Positions 10,741-21,731 of a stretch of DNA of 64,000 bases are shown here, piece after piece. The stretch's first letter is position 1. Each line of letters starts with the position of its first letter. Both the position numbers and the translations under genes were made by a program. The stretch is taken from the NCBI GenBank assembly GCA_023653785.1, contig JAMKCH010007078.1, positions 62,001 to 126,000 of the forward strand, in the 5' to 3' direction. Source of the stretch: Ophioderma brevispina. Its lineage: Eukaryota; Echinodermata; Ophiuroidea; Amphilepidida; Ophiodermatidae. A model generated the notes under the pieces. The model did no database searches. It was not told the DNA's origin and saw only the letters and a list, made by a program, of their open reading frames with translations.

Positions 10741-11390
10741 CCCCCTGTCGGGCGCTGCGAGCCCAGGGAGGGCTCACGGTGTTCGCTCTCCCGCCCGGGG
10801 AGTCAACCGGGTGGAAAGAGCATACAAAAATGATTCCAGAGTCAGTGTGCTATGAATCATTGCCCCGGACGTGTGGAACTCCAGGCGGTCTCCAAATTTT
10901 ACAGTGGTATCGTAGGGATATGCTAATTGAGCGTAGAAAATGAAAAGATTAAGCAGGCTTGAATGGTAAGTATAGGAGATTTGGTGATATGACCCTCCCC
11001 CAGGGGAGAGGGGAAACATGAACCCCATTAAATGTGGTTATATTGATTTTTTGTGAAGGCTAACCAGTAAGGTGCTCAGTCTGCCGATGGCCGTAAAATT
11101 GCCTACTCTTAAGAACCAACCCCAAAATGAGGAAAAAAAATAAATTGTAGTAATAAACAGTTAACCATAATATTTAATCTTTCCTTGGAGCTGGTCAGCG
11201 TACCGAGGTGTTAAAAAAATTATGCCCTGGCCGGACTCAACCCGTATCCCGCATTACTTGATAGCGCGCTGCGAATCAGCTACCAGGTGACACATGTAAC
11301 GAAGCGAATAGATCAACTCTATAGGTTTAGAGTTGATCTATCTGTCAATATCACCCCCCCCCCCCCCCCCTTTTTAAACTGTTTAAACTG
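10730..11390 (+). repeat. right direct repeat flanking DIRS-like copy A
   Basis: Matches 6975-7650 in order and orientation, but with many one- to three-base deletions. It includes a decayed tRNA-like module (box B damaged near 11233) and a 20-base C-run at 11354-11373. The alignment ends with AAACTGCATTTT at about 11385-11396. Confidence 0.8.
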
Positions 11391-11396
11391 CATTTT

Positions 11397-12720
11397 ACAA
11401 GGTACGGTAATTGCATCGATAAAATCCGATCAGACGATGAAATATACCAATAATTTTATTCTCATCATCATTAAAAATGAGTCATTTATTTTGATAAGAG
11501 CACATTCGCAGGTCTTGAAAAATTTAAACATTGCAAAATTCTGCTGGAAGTTGACTGCATGATCATGGCTAAATTTGCCTTATATAGACTGTGGAGAAAG
11601 CCTTTTTTGGATTGAAAAATTGTATATCTATAAACAAAATATAATATCTAAGACTTATTCAGGAGTCTGTGGGAATAATTGGTCCTCTCCTGAGTTAATA
11701 ACTAATCAATGAAAATTGACTAAGAAAATCGCGCGAAAAATATCGATTCTCGTACCCACGAGTGCTCATGCGCCTCACCAAAAGTTAGAACCTTAAAAAT
11801 TGACCTTGAACGGCTCTATGCGTCGTGGCGTACTACTGGGCAGGAACCCTTGCCAATCTCATATCGAAACCACCCTAAGAAGCAGTACGTGAGTGTAATA
11901 AACATTTTTAAAGGGGCATTTCGTGTTCACAGCTTGTCCCCTCGACTGAACTAAAAAAGTGGATTTTTATATTTTCTGAACCGTAGAGATTCCATGTGCT
12001 ACCTAATCTTACGGGGCAAATTCAGCCCGTATCTTAGAATTCGCAATTTATATTTTCTGTCCAAAAGCGAGAAATTATAGCACAGTGGCCTATGGGACCG
12101 TGGGAAAACAGCATTTGCTCAGAAAACACAAAACCACAAGATCGGAATCAAATCAAATTTGTGAAACGGCTTCCTTAAGGAAATCTAGTGAACAGGATTA
12201 ATTAAAACATAAGGTATGGAGAGAAATAACGAAAGGTAACTTTTAAGCAGTTTGTTAGAGGTAGTCATTTTCCCGCCTTAATCTATTCTACTCTTTCTGT
12301 TCAGTGTATTAATTCATATAAATTGTAATATTTCAAATAAAATGGTGATCGCGTGCAAGCTCCGACTACAAATCTGTCAATACTATGAGAGTACTACGGC
12401 GTACTCATGTGTTAACAGTTTAAATCTCATAGGCCATCGTCTAAACAGGTGCTAGTTCATTTTGAAGCATTTTCTTTTGTACGAATCAATAGCCCTAAAA
12501 GTACGAAGGTAAGAATAGAGATTATGTAAGCCTAACTCGTAGCTATAAATCCAACCCTAATTCTAAAACTTTCCTTACTCATACTCTCCATGCGTTACAA
12601 AACAAATCTGTCAGAAATAATGATCGCACTCATTTGAGAAGAGAGGAGAGAGTTGCAAGATTTTTGCCAATATTTTTTGTTCAAAATTATCAAACGAAAC
12701 AGATGCCGCGAAACCGAGAG
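11397..12720. other. intergenic with a TTAAAGGGGCATTTCGTG repeat end
   Basis: No gene seen. At 11911-11935 lies TTAAAGGGGCATTTCGTG followed by TTCACAGC, matching a - strand copy at about 26300-26350. This marks one end of a dispersed element whose other end I cannot place. Confidence 0.45.
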
Positions 12721-12781
12721 TCCCCCACGAGTAGTCTTTGTCAAAGACTCGGTTTTAAAGAAGTCGTGGGGGGGGGGGGGG
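12721..12781. repeat. hairpin with terminal 14-base G-run
   Basis: TCCCCCACGA at 12721-12730 pairs with TCGTGGGGGG in the run at 12764-12781. Between them AGTCTTTG/TCAAAGACT forms a second inner palindrome. Confidence 0.6.
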
Positions 12782-12948
12782 AGAACCGCTTGTTACTAAG
12801 TTGGTCCGTTTAGCTGATAGTACCAGGTAGTGTATCTTTGTATAGTAATACAGTCACAAAGTCTTAACGCAGACTACCCACGAGATATTGTCCCAGCAAC
12901 CTTGTCAAAATATACGGAATAAACCGTGACCTTGTAGACGAGGCTATT

Positions 12949-13160
12949 ATGATTTTAAATAATCATAATCACCCCACCACCACCACCAACAACTACAACA
13001 ACCACGTACACCACCACCACCACCGCCACCACCGTCGCCGTCGTCATCGTCATCGCATATCATCATCATTCATTATCATTCATTCATCAACATTCATCAC
13101 TATTCATCATCATTCATTCATCAACATTCATCATTATTCATCATCATTCATCATCGTCCG
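12949..13160 (+). repeat. CAC/CATCATT microsatellite tract
   Basis: ACC/CAC triplets grade into CGTCGC, CATCGT and then CATCATTCATCA-type repeats. The histidine-rich open frame across it is a product of the repeat. Confidence 0.9.
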
Positions 13161-13550
13161 TGAAAAGGAATTGTCAAAATGGCCCTCCCACACCCCTAAA
13201 ATGGACCTTTGTGACTTTTTGAAAAACTCGCTACCAAAAAAGTGAACTTTCTTGTCAAAGTTATCTAAATTTTACACCTTTTTATCCAACAATCGGCATA
13301 CTGGGGACCTTTTGACTCTTTTGTGGAATTTGAGGGGTTTCGACGGTCGAACTTCGACCACACCAACCCTACCCCTATGCTTACGAGTATGGCTGTTATA
13401 ACGCTACCTTCCTTTTTTGCGGCGATTTTCCTCTAAGGACGTCAGGGATATGGGAGGTATGGACTTCCAGACAGTATAGGGTTCTAGATATTAATGACAA
13501 CTTGTATAGCAGTTTTTATTTCCGGATATCTGGATGAAATTTGCGTGCCT
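13161..13550. other. intergenic, nothing recognised
   Basis: No coding or repeat signature that I can name. Confidence 0.4.
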
Positions 13551-13967
13551 TGAAAAAAAAAACCTGTTCGAAAAAAAAAAAAAAAATTGGGGGCGCTTCT
13601 TTTTGGAAATGTCCTCATTCATGTCTCTTTAAATGGATACAGACACATTTCCAGCAAAATACAAAATTCCTTTATGGATAGACTAGGACCGGTGGGAAGT
13701 AATCATAGTCCGGCAGTTACAATAGCCCGTGCTCCATAGACAACAACGGAATAAAGCATTTGTTGAGTGAAAGAGTCAACTGAATCGATTACACTATTGT
13801 TCACCACTGTGAGCCCGGAGGACTATATCTCCTGCCACACCGATCTTGAACACTAAATCAGTTTTACACAAAGGAATATTATAATGGCCTCCAAGAAAGG
13901 CCTTAAAGAGACATGAGGAGATTCCAGAAAGAAGCGCCCCCAATTTTCTCGAACCTAGGTTTTTTAA
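13551..13967. repeat. inverted pair of element ends, ~65-bp arms
   Basis: Sequence at 13551-13633 (CCTGTTCGAAAA, GGGGGCGCTTCTTT, TCATGTCTCTTTAA) is the reverse complement, with small differences, of 13903-13965. The two enclose about 270 bp of unrelated sequence. The left piece is an extra end of the family described in the next entries. Confidence 0.65.
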
Positions 13968-14268
13968 ATATTTGGAATGCTTACCAAGGTATTAGATCAC
14001 ACCTGAAGTGAATAAGCCGAATACGCCGTCTTTATGTAATAAGATGATGATTTAGTAGTTTCTGTCGTGCACGACAGAAAGTCAAAGCATGGGTTTCTAC
14101 GGGGAACGATTACGATAGCAGGCAAGTTCAAAACAATGTTTGCGGTTTTCTTTTGCACCTGTTTGTCCAATAAACCTTCCAAACGTTCTCGGTAGGTGGT
14201 CTACAACCGATCCAGTGAAATTTGAGAGAAATTCATATCCTAAAAAAAATCTCCTCATGTCACTTTAA
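13903..14268 (+). mobile_element. TTAA-flanked MITE, copy 1
   Basis: A ~365-bp element with terminal inverted repeats TTAAAG(A/T)GACATGAGGAG at 13903-13922 and 14249-14268, differing at one base. The TTAA at both ends fits the target choice of piggyBac- or Kolobok-type transposons. Inside is a perfect 22-bp palindrome with half-site TTTCTGTCGTG at about 14058-14079. No coding capacity. Confidence 0.8.
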
Positions 14269-14594
14269 CATAACATAACAACATATCAACCATAATTTAT
14301 AATGCGCCAATTCAAAAATATGATCATAGCGCAACAAATCAGACACACATGAAAAACAACAACAAAGACCACCAGCAAGATTATTTCACTGGAAAGAGAT
14401 ATGTTTTTTAATACCTGTTTCAAACCATCAATGGTGGGAGCATCGCGGATGTAGCGAGGATGACTGTTCCACAGTGAAGGCCCCGCAGCAGCAAAAGCTT
14501 TTTCTTCTGGCACGTGGTATGGAAAGAAGAGATTTGTCAGATGGTCGTTAAAAGCGCTTTCTTTTTTGATCTTTTTAATCCAATGATCTTGGGT
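14269..14594 (-). pseudogene. non-LTR retrotransposon ORF2 C-terminal fragment
   Basis: The frame from 14513 down to 14286 begins with a segment in which residues 6-30 (A-F-A-A-A-G-P-S-L-W-N-S then P-R-Y-I-R-D-A-P-T-I-D) match the conserved tail of CR1/L2-like LINE reverse transcriptase proteins. After about residue 38 it becomes hydrophobic and no longer resembles the family. The RT catalytic core is absent, so this is a 5'-truncated piece. It lies exactly between two inverted MITE copies, which suggests the insertions are nested or that the segment was carried between them. Confidence 0.8.
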
Positions 14595-14962
14595 TTAAAG
14601 TGACATGAAGAGATTTTTTTAGGATACGAATTTCACTCAAATTGCACAGGAACGATTGTAGACCACCTACCAAGAACGTTTCGAAGGTTTATTGGACAAA
14701 CAAGTACAAAAGAAAACAGCAAGCCTTGATTTGAACTTGCCTGACTATCGTAACTGTCCCCATAGAACACCGTGCTTTGACTTTCTGTCGTGCACGACAG
14801 AAAGTACTAAATCATCATATTATTACATAAAGACGGCGTATTCGGCTTATTCATTTCAGGTGTGATCTAATACATTGGAAAGCATTCCAAATATGCAAAA
14901 AACCCGGGTTCCAAAAATAATTGAGGGCGCTTCTTTCTGAAAATCTCCTCATGTCTCTTTAA
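14595..14962 (-). mobile_element. TTAA-flanked MITE, copy 2 (inverted)
   Basis: Inverted homologue of 13903-14268, with TTTAAAGTGACATGAAGAG at the left and CTCCTCATGTCTCTTTAA at the right end. It has the same internal 22-bp palindrome (about 14782-14803) and the same GGCGTATTCGGCTTATTCA landmark. Confidence 0.8.
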
Positions 14963-15108
14963 GAGTTAAGTTTACACAGCACAATTATACATCAGCCGTT
15001 GGAATAAAACCACTCCGGGTGGGTTTACTACAGAATTACTTGGTTTACAGACAAATAAACTGTTTTAAGCTTATGCCGTTCAGGTGAGATTTATCACAAT
15101 AAATGCTA

Positions 15109-15185
15109 TGCATACACACACACACGCGCGAGCACTCACACACACATACTCACACACACACACATACTCTTACACATACACACAA
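15109..15185 (+). repeat. (CA)n microsatellite
   Basis: An interrupted CA repeat with CGCGCG and CATACT interruptions. Confidence 0.95.
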
Positions 15186-15537
15186 AACAATTTTGACCAA
15201 AATTGAGGGCGCCCTATATGCAAGTGTACCAGTTCCCTGCAATCTTAGTAACTCTCAGCGTTGCAACGATGAACTTATGTCTAAATTTAAACTGACAATC
15301 TACCTATGGCGGCGCAATATTCCAAGAAAGTTACTCCGATGTTTCTTCTTTAATTATAAGATGCAACATGAAATGCAACATGAATAAATATTTGATGCCA
15401 TATCCGACTTTTCTTACATGTAAAAGAGTAGAGCTTTTCCCTTTCACATACTTTTATTAAGCCTAAATCGGACTTATGATTCCGAAGTTGAATTTCCCGG
15501 CAAATTTAATTTTAAAATAAAGTTTTAGCTCAATAAC

Positions 15538-15843
15538 ATGTTTTTGGTTATTTCAAGAACTGGCCGATCTAAGGTTTCCTTGCAGAAGTGGGGCTATCTG
15601 GAAGCAGATCAGGATACTACCTGTGGTTGTGGAGCAGCACCACAGACAATGGAACACCTCTTGGTCTGCCCACTGCTGGAGCAACAATGCACAAATAAGG
15701 ACCTTGCGGAATTCAGTGAAGCAGCCAGAAATTCCTGTACCCATCATGGCTGGATCATATTTGGAGAAACCACAGTGTTTGGACACGATATAAGAGAAGA
15801 AGAAGAAGAAGATCATTTTTATGGACACCAATTTACCCAGTAA
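15538..15843 (+). pseudogene. LINE ORF2 3'-end fragment
   Basis: A 101-codon frame whose residues 8-60 match the conserved tail of RNase H-/RT-bearing non-LTR elements: R-T-G-R then L-Q-K-W-G-Y, followed by a C-x-C-x8-H-x3-C cluster (C29, C31, H40, C44) in the setting C-G-C-G...Q-T-M-E-H-L-L-V-C-P-L. In intact elements this lies downstream of the reverse transcriptase. Nothing recognisable precedes codon 5, so the copy is 5'-truncated as usual for target-primed insertion. It ends in a GAA-repeat acidic stretch. The stop at 15841-15843 may be the original one. Confidence 0.85.
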
Positions 15844-16384
15844 AAGTAGGAAGGCTTCACGAAACCCCTACACCTCAACTTGACTGATACTTTTCCAAGG
15901 TCAGGTTGTGGGGCCCGATTTGTTTTCGCTACAATGTGCACAAAGGATGTAAAAAGATCATCCGAAGTCATTTTGCGACACAATCTTGTTATTTGTGTCC
16001 GGGAGAAAAAATCAACCCCCAGGTTAGACGATGGTATTAAAGCGGTGGATTGGAATTTCAGTATTCTTTTATTTTTTAGAGGAGGGTGTTTAATTCTTGT
16101 TCACACTTCGAAAACCATATTCAAACTAATATGTTTTAATTTGAAGACTAGACCAGGCTTATACCTCCAGTCACAGCAAGCGATTTCTGCTCGTGTTTGT
16201 GAACATGCGCAACACTTGATCTTGGATCGAAATCGTTACTGCGCACGCAATCGTCACTGGACTGACGTATAGATCATGGACGTAATTGTAATAAATTGAT
16301 TATGTAAATGTTGCAGGAATTGAAAGGTGATCCTCATGCTCGGACGAATATTTAAGCTATTTAACCAATGAAATGCTTATGACT
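15844..16384. other. intergenic downstream of the LINE fragment
   Basis: A 130-codon frame exists at 15880-16272, but it has no recognisable motif or repeat support. Confidence 0.4.
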
Positions 16385-16624
16385 TCAGGATGCCAAATAT
16401 ATTTGTCCAAAAAAAAAAAAAAAAATTATCGTTAATATAGCCGCTATAAGCCAAAAACTAACCCTATATTTCTTTTGAATTTCGCCCCAAAAAACGCTTA
16501 AGCTTTTCCTTCCCTGACCTTGGCAATAGTGTGACGTTACGCATTTGCAACAAGTCTTGTTCGCAGATGCATCTTCAAATGTAAAGGAACTCCAAAAATC
16601 GCTCCTCTGTCTCCTGTTTTGCAT
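16385..16624 (-). pseudogene. possible BED-type zinc finger remnant
   Basis: The first 26 residues (R-S-D-F-W-S-S-F-T-F then K-T-C-C-K-C) resemble the start of BED fingers, where an aromatic W-x-x-F is followed by C-x2-C; these are common in hAT transposases. The expected H-x3-5-H does not follow in frame, and the C-terminal half is hydrophobic and encoded by a poly-A/T tract. A chance match is quite possible. Confidence 0.3.
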
Positions 16625-17508
16625 TTCGCCAATTATAGCGATAAATGTTGGTTGACTAGGTTTCCGGATCTCCGTAGATGGTAATTATAATTACCGGCTT
16701 CATAAGGTCTGCAGAAATGTGAAAAAATCGCTTTGTTTCTTGAATCTCATGCTTACGAGGAATCGTGAGTAGCAAGCCAGAGCTCAGACGCAAGCTATGT
16801 TTACACGTAAAGTGTGGAAGTGTGAGATTTGACCAACACTCATGACTCCTGGAGCATGAAAAAATAAAATAGCTGCACTTTGAGTTAGATGAAGGGAGAC
16901 CTGCCCTGGAGCATGGGTGGTGGTCAAAAACTACGCGTGCGTTATAAAAGACACACGGCTCTTCATTATTGATTTGCGTTTACACGCCCTCTTATGCTAA
17001 CCGATGGAATTGCAGAGTTTATAGGCGCTATCAGTGGGAGTAACGGAAAATATATTATTCTACTTTTCTCAGACAGGGACACAGTCACTCAATTATGGCT
17101 ATTGAACCTTTTTTTTTTAATAAATCACTGATAGCTTTGCTATTGGGTTTCCGGTAAAATCTTGACTCATCGAGCGTAACATGGCGGTATTCATTTAACT
17201 TCTGGGAGATATTGAAGCCATCATGTTTAATTTCATGCCCAATAAAAACGTATTTCCCACTCTTAATAGGTAATGCACTCTCGAGCTATTAAGGTAATAA
17301 TTAATTTTTTTACAGTTACGGCAAAATAGCAATAATTAATTATGATTTAAGAACCGACACAAATTTTTATTGATTTCAATCAAATAACTGAAACAACAAA
17401 GTCGTTTAACATCAATTATCCGTCGGATTTAATGCCCAAAACCGCGTGCGTGCCACCTGTGTGGAATATTTTTTCCACTTTTATATTTTTCAAAATCAAT
17501 TTAACACT
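16625..17508. other. intergenic, nothing recognised
   Basis: AT-rich sequence with no supported gene or repeat. Confidence 0.4.
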
Positions 17509-18043
17509 TAAGTGACCAAGGGGGGGGGGGGTTCCTAGGGACCCTCCAAATTTGTTTTCGCGCTGGCCGCTTTACGCGTGGGTTTTTCGCGCCGAAATTT
17601 TTTGTAATTGTCAGACTTTTAAATGCGCTTCTTTTCATACCAAAAAAATTAAAATCGGTCAAGCCGTTAATGAGTTAATTAGTGAGGGTCCCATGGATCC
17701 CCCCCCCTTGGGCACTAACGGAAGTCATTTGAGACTATTTTTAAATATAAGAATAAGAAACCGAGAACCAAAGCAAATTTTTGTTTTTGCTGATATAAGT
17801 TCACACATACATGTAGGTAAACAATTATTAGTTACATTAAAAATAATTAACCCTTTATGTGCTGAAAACAAACAATTTCATCATGTACCTTGCCAAACCT
17901 TTACCTTTACAAACTCTGGAAAATGGCGTGTATTTTGCAACACCCGTAAAAAATACAGGTTGTCTTATGACCCTTCACATGTGGTATAAATTTCGTACAA
18001 AAATTCCCTCGGGAAAGTGGTTTCCTTAGGGGGGGGGGCATGG

Positions 18044-18078
<35 letters not shown>

Positions 18079-18115
18079 TTGGGCACAACGGTAGTGAAAA
18101 CCCCTTGGTCACTTA
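17509..18115. mobile_element. TIR element with G-run/C-run ends, ~607 bp
   Basis: The ends are inverted: TAAGTGACCAAGGGG at 17509 and its complement CCCCTTGGTCACTTA at 18101-18115. Inside are TTCCTAGGGACCC-like and CCCTTGGGCAC words in both orientations. A 145-codon frame (17552-17989) runs inside but has no motif of a transposase. Shorter relatives appear at 41316-41496 and near 32077-32125. Confidence 0.6.
18029..18078 (+). repeat. G10-CATGGA-C34 homopolymer palindrome
   Basis: Ten G at 18029-18038, six bases, then 34 consecutive C at 18045-18078. It can fold on itself, and the C-run is an i-motif/G-quadruplex candidate on either strand. The run length is unlikely to be called exactly. Confidence 0.9.
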
Positions 18116-18589
18116 GGTTAAGTGAGAGAAATTGCAGTTGCTAATAACCTTTTGTGTGAATTACTGCCATGGATATTATACAAATGTGAGAGAAATTGAG
18201 ATAGCGCGAACGTAGCGTTATTAATCGCAAAAGAACTTTGCACTCACAATGACAAATCGGTACATATTTCCATGCATTATGTTGCTGGATTCGTAGGTAA
18301 CAATGTAGTATTCGAAGGTAAGAATTTGACTATTCGTGGATGCCACGGATCTATATTGTTTAAAGGCCGGGAATCAAAGAGGTTCTATATAGATAGAGAG
18401 AAAACGGTAACTAATCTTTTAGAATTCACGGTCTCGCATGTTTTGCCGAACACAAAGCATAACATAGAGAGTACCAACAATAGAAAGCATGCTTGCCTTC
18501 CGCTTCTTCTGTTCCACTACTGTTGGTGCCGCTTTGCATATCCACTAATCGGTCAGTGATTACTAAATTATGTATGTGTTCAGGTTGAC
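18116..18589. other. intergenic, nothing recognised
   Basis: A 95-codon frame at 18272-18559 has no recognisable feature. Confidence 0.4.
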
Positions 18590-18905
18590 CAGGTGTAATA
18601 ATAGTGTACCTGGATCATTGTGCTCAATCCTCTTTTTCTCATAATGCAATGCGCGCTTTGGGTGAAAAGATGTATTCATTGAGGCGGTTTATTTAAATTA
18701 AAACGACTGATGTGTCATTTTTCATTCGTTGTGTGGGCCATGGGTAGGACAATATTTAATCACCCAATAGCGCCCAACATCCAACAACTGATATTTGGCG
18801 GATTGTTTGTATCGCATTGACATTATGTGTGTATACAAGCACCTAAACTATTATTATTTCCGGGCAATATGGCAAAAATTGTCAGCGCCCAGCACGGACG
18901 CATGG
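18590..18905 (-). repeat. interspersed repeat, inverted partner at 0.8-1.1 kb
   Basis: Reverse-complement homologue of 790-1105, with the same series of landmarks. Confidence 0.75.
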
Positions 18906-20608
18906 TTTTTAGTGCTTTTTTCAGCATCACACCTTCCCCCTCTTGCCGGAAGATACATGTATTGTTTTGTATCTAATGTATTTGATACTTTATTCCCCGC
19001 CAGTAATTCTCTACCAATTTGATTGCCAACGTTTGAATGAGGATTTTACGAAAAATACATAGGCATTAAAGTTACTTATTTTAGGCACGACTTCATTCAC
19101 AGATTTCCTAAAACCGGTGTTTACAAAGTTTCTGTAATCTTTCTAAGAGGTCAAATGTGTCCGCTAGTCTTTTATATTTAAATTGAAATTACCTAAGCCC
19201 TATTCTAAAGCACCATATAGTATTGTACAGATCATGAAGCCATAAATCATAATTGTACATTGTATTTGTAGGTCGTAGGCAACCATGATGAGTAAGGCTA
19301 CGACTACCCTCCCTTTTGACACAGCATATTAGCAAACAGAAACTTCACAAGTCGTTAAAGGTCCCAAGGAAATGATTGATAACCTACTTACTCCCCGAAT
19401 CTTTATGAGAGATGTCTATCCAATTAAACAGGCCGAAAATAGAATACACTACCATCAACATCATTAGTGAAACTAATTGTTTTCACTCAGATGAGTGTCA
19501 TAAGGATTCATGCCGGCTGCATGATCATATGCGTTTGGGCGTAAAATGCATTTTCGAAAGCGCTAGCGTCTGCAGACTTCTGCCGAAGAAGTTGGAACCC
19601 ATCTTTATGGGATCCAATGATGGTTTGTGAAACTTCGGTTGGTTAAAGCAAACGACAATTGTTGATAATGACATATGAGTAATTATTGCATTTTGCTATA
19701 ACTTTAATGTATCTCTTATCAGGACAAATGACTCTTCCCGTTTAGTTAGCATTACCCTCTCCTTGTGCAAACTTTTTTTGTACACGGTTTACCAATGGGG
19801 GGGGGGGGGGGTATCTTATAAAGACCAATTCTTTATGATTGGGATACCAGTGATAACTAATATCCTCTTCTTTCCATTAATACCAAAAAGTTACAACATA
19901 TACCCAGTCTCCGGCACAATGAAATGCATAAAGGCCTGCGAAAGCCGCAAAATTGCCATTTTCCATAGAACATAGGCGAAAATTTGCACTAAGAGAATGT
20001 AGGAATATCGATTTTCATGCGGTTTTACATAAAGAGAGTTTTTAGTCACTGTACCAATATTTTAAAAAATGTACCATAAAATATCCTTGTGGTGGCAAAC
20101 CACACCCACTACCCTTCCGTATGGGTGCACACTCTAACCCCGGTGAGGTGCTAACACTTCACATTTTGCTAAAATGAACCGGAAAGGATGAGAGAATGAT
20201 ACCTAGAAGTTTTTACGAAAGCTTTTTGCAGTTTAGCGCACCGGACAAAGTTCACCTGGGTTTTTGGTACCCACCACCTCCTGGTAAGAGGAGGGTTAAA
20301 ATATCGACCGATTGTTTACAGAGGCGTCCAGATCTTAAAACACCTGTCCCATTCCTGTGTGAGAAAGCTGGTCATCAAATTCTTAAGACTTTCTCGTCGC
20401 GTCCTGTCGTCTACTCACTTCATTTTGACTAACCCTCCCTCGCAATTTCCGAGGCTCACTCTTTCCTTTTTCAAACTCTGAACAACTGTTGTTACTCATC
20501 GCTAGTCATTCAGAAATGTGAAGAAAGTTTTTCCTCCACTGAATGATCCTGAATGCATCCATTGTGATAATCATTCAGATAATTACAGATAACAATAATT
20601 CCACAATA
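18906..20608. other. intergenic, no gene seen
   Basis: Contains a G-run at 19797-19811. The several 60-80 codon frames lack any family signature. Confidence 0.4.
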
Positions 20609-21731
20609 TAACCGAGTGTCCCAAAAAAAACGGCAACCTTGGTGGCATGCGCCATAAGGTTTGAACAAAAGCACGTGACTACTTACCTTTGTTGTTTAGG
20701 TTAAAAGATGAACTGTTAGCTAATATCCCTGAAAAGTCACATAGAAGAAAGTCCATAATTTTGAAGATAATGACCCCAGAATCAAGTAACCTGCATGACC
20801 CATTTAAAAACCAATTGAAGGCGCTATTAATACAAATAAAGTGCACGGTAACGTTTTGCGCCCAGAATCACCAATATGAATCTCAAAGTCCCAACCCAAC
20901 CACCCGTCCACCATTTCCCCCTTTTTAAAATACAGGTGCTGCAACAAATATTAGCATAATTATGAATGTTTGCATGGTAATAACAACTAAAAAAAACCAG
21001 CATTTTAATACACTTAAAAAGCTTTAAAAGATCGAATTATGAATGTATAGTCAACAAACTCTTCGTATGTCCCAATACGACTGCCATTGGATTTAGAGCT
21101 GATCATTCATCATCATTTTTGTGACGGGCCCCAAAAGAGGTTATCTTAACCCAAAATTTAATACAGAAGAAATATACTGATATTGTTATTGAGTTTGTGT
21201 TGAAAACATAGGTTTACCTTCATAAAGTTGAAAATGTAACATTATTTTCAGTAACAAGCAAGTTGCAGCCCAACGCATTTATCATTTTATGTAATGTGGA
21301 CTTTGTCTAAAACTATGACTAGTTTTCTATCTTCTTGAAACATATTTACTCACCAATTACATTAATTTTTTTATTATTATCAGTTACATATACTTATGTA
21401 CATGGCAGTCATTTGACCCCGTAGAAGTCGTTCTGCAAGAAATTTGGGCAAGTAATTAATGTTGATTGCAATCAATATTGTATTGCCTTTCGGTCTTCAT
21501 TGCCAGTCGTGTGCTTAACCAGCTCCTCATTTTTGTAAAATGGGTTCTGTGGGTTACTTGATTGTTGGGGTCATATCTTAAAAACTATTGACTCTGCCTT
21601 TATGAAATTTTCAGGAATATTAGCTAACATTCCAATCTTACTTTACAACAAAGATTTAGTAGTCACGTGCTTTTGTTCCAAACTTATGGCGACTGCCACC
21701 AAGTTTTGCGTTTTTTTGGGACACACGGTTA
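20609..21731. mobile_element. mariner-like long-TIR element, ~1.12 kb
   Basis: Left TAACCGAGTGTCCCAAAAAA and right (reversed) TAACCGTGTGTCCCAAAAAA, each starting at a TA dinucleotide, continue inward as inverted repeats for about 200 bp per side. Both arms share CTTGGTGGCA, CGCCATAAG, CAAAAGCACGTGACTAC, GTTAGCTAATAT, ATGACCCCA and AATCAAGTAACC. GTGTCCCAAAA termini with TA targets are typical of Tc1/mariner relatives. No transposase remains between the arms. Confidence 0.75.

Noticed and set aside
12949..13245. 98-codon histidine-rich open frame
   Set aside because: It is the translation of a CAC/CATCATT microsatellite and has no conserved part outside the repeat.
17552..17989. 145-codon open frame inside the G-run TIR element
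   Set aside because: No transposase motif such as spaced acidic residues or zinc ligands, and the shorter relative at 41.4 kb does not keep the frame.
20196..20432. 78-codon open frame
   Set aside because: No motif and no repeat or context support.
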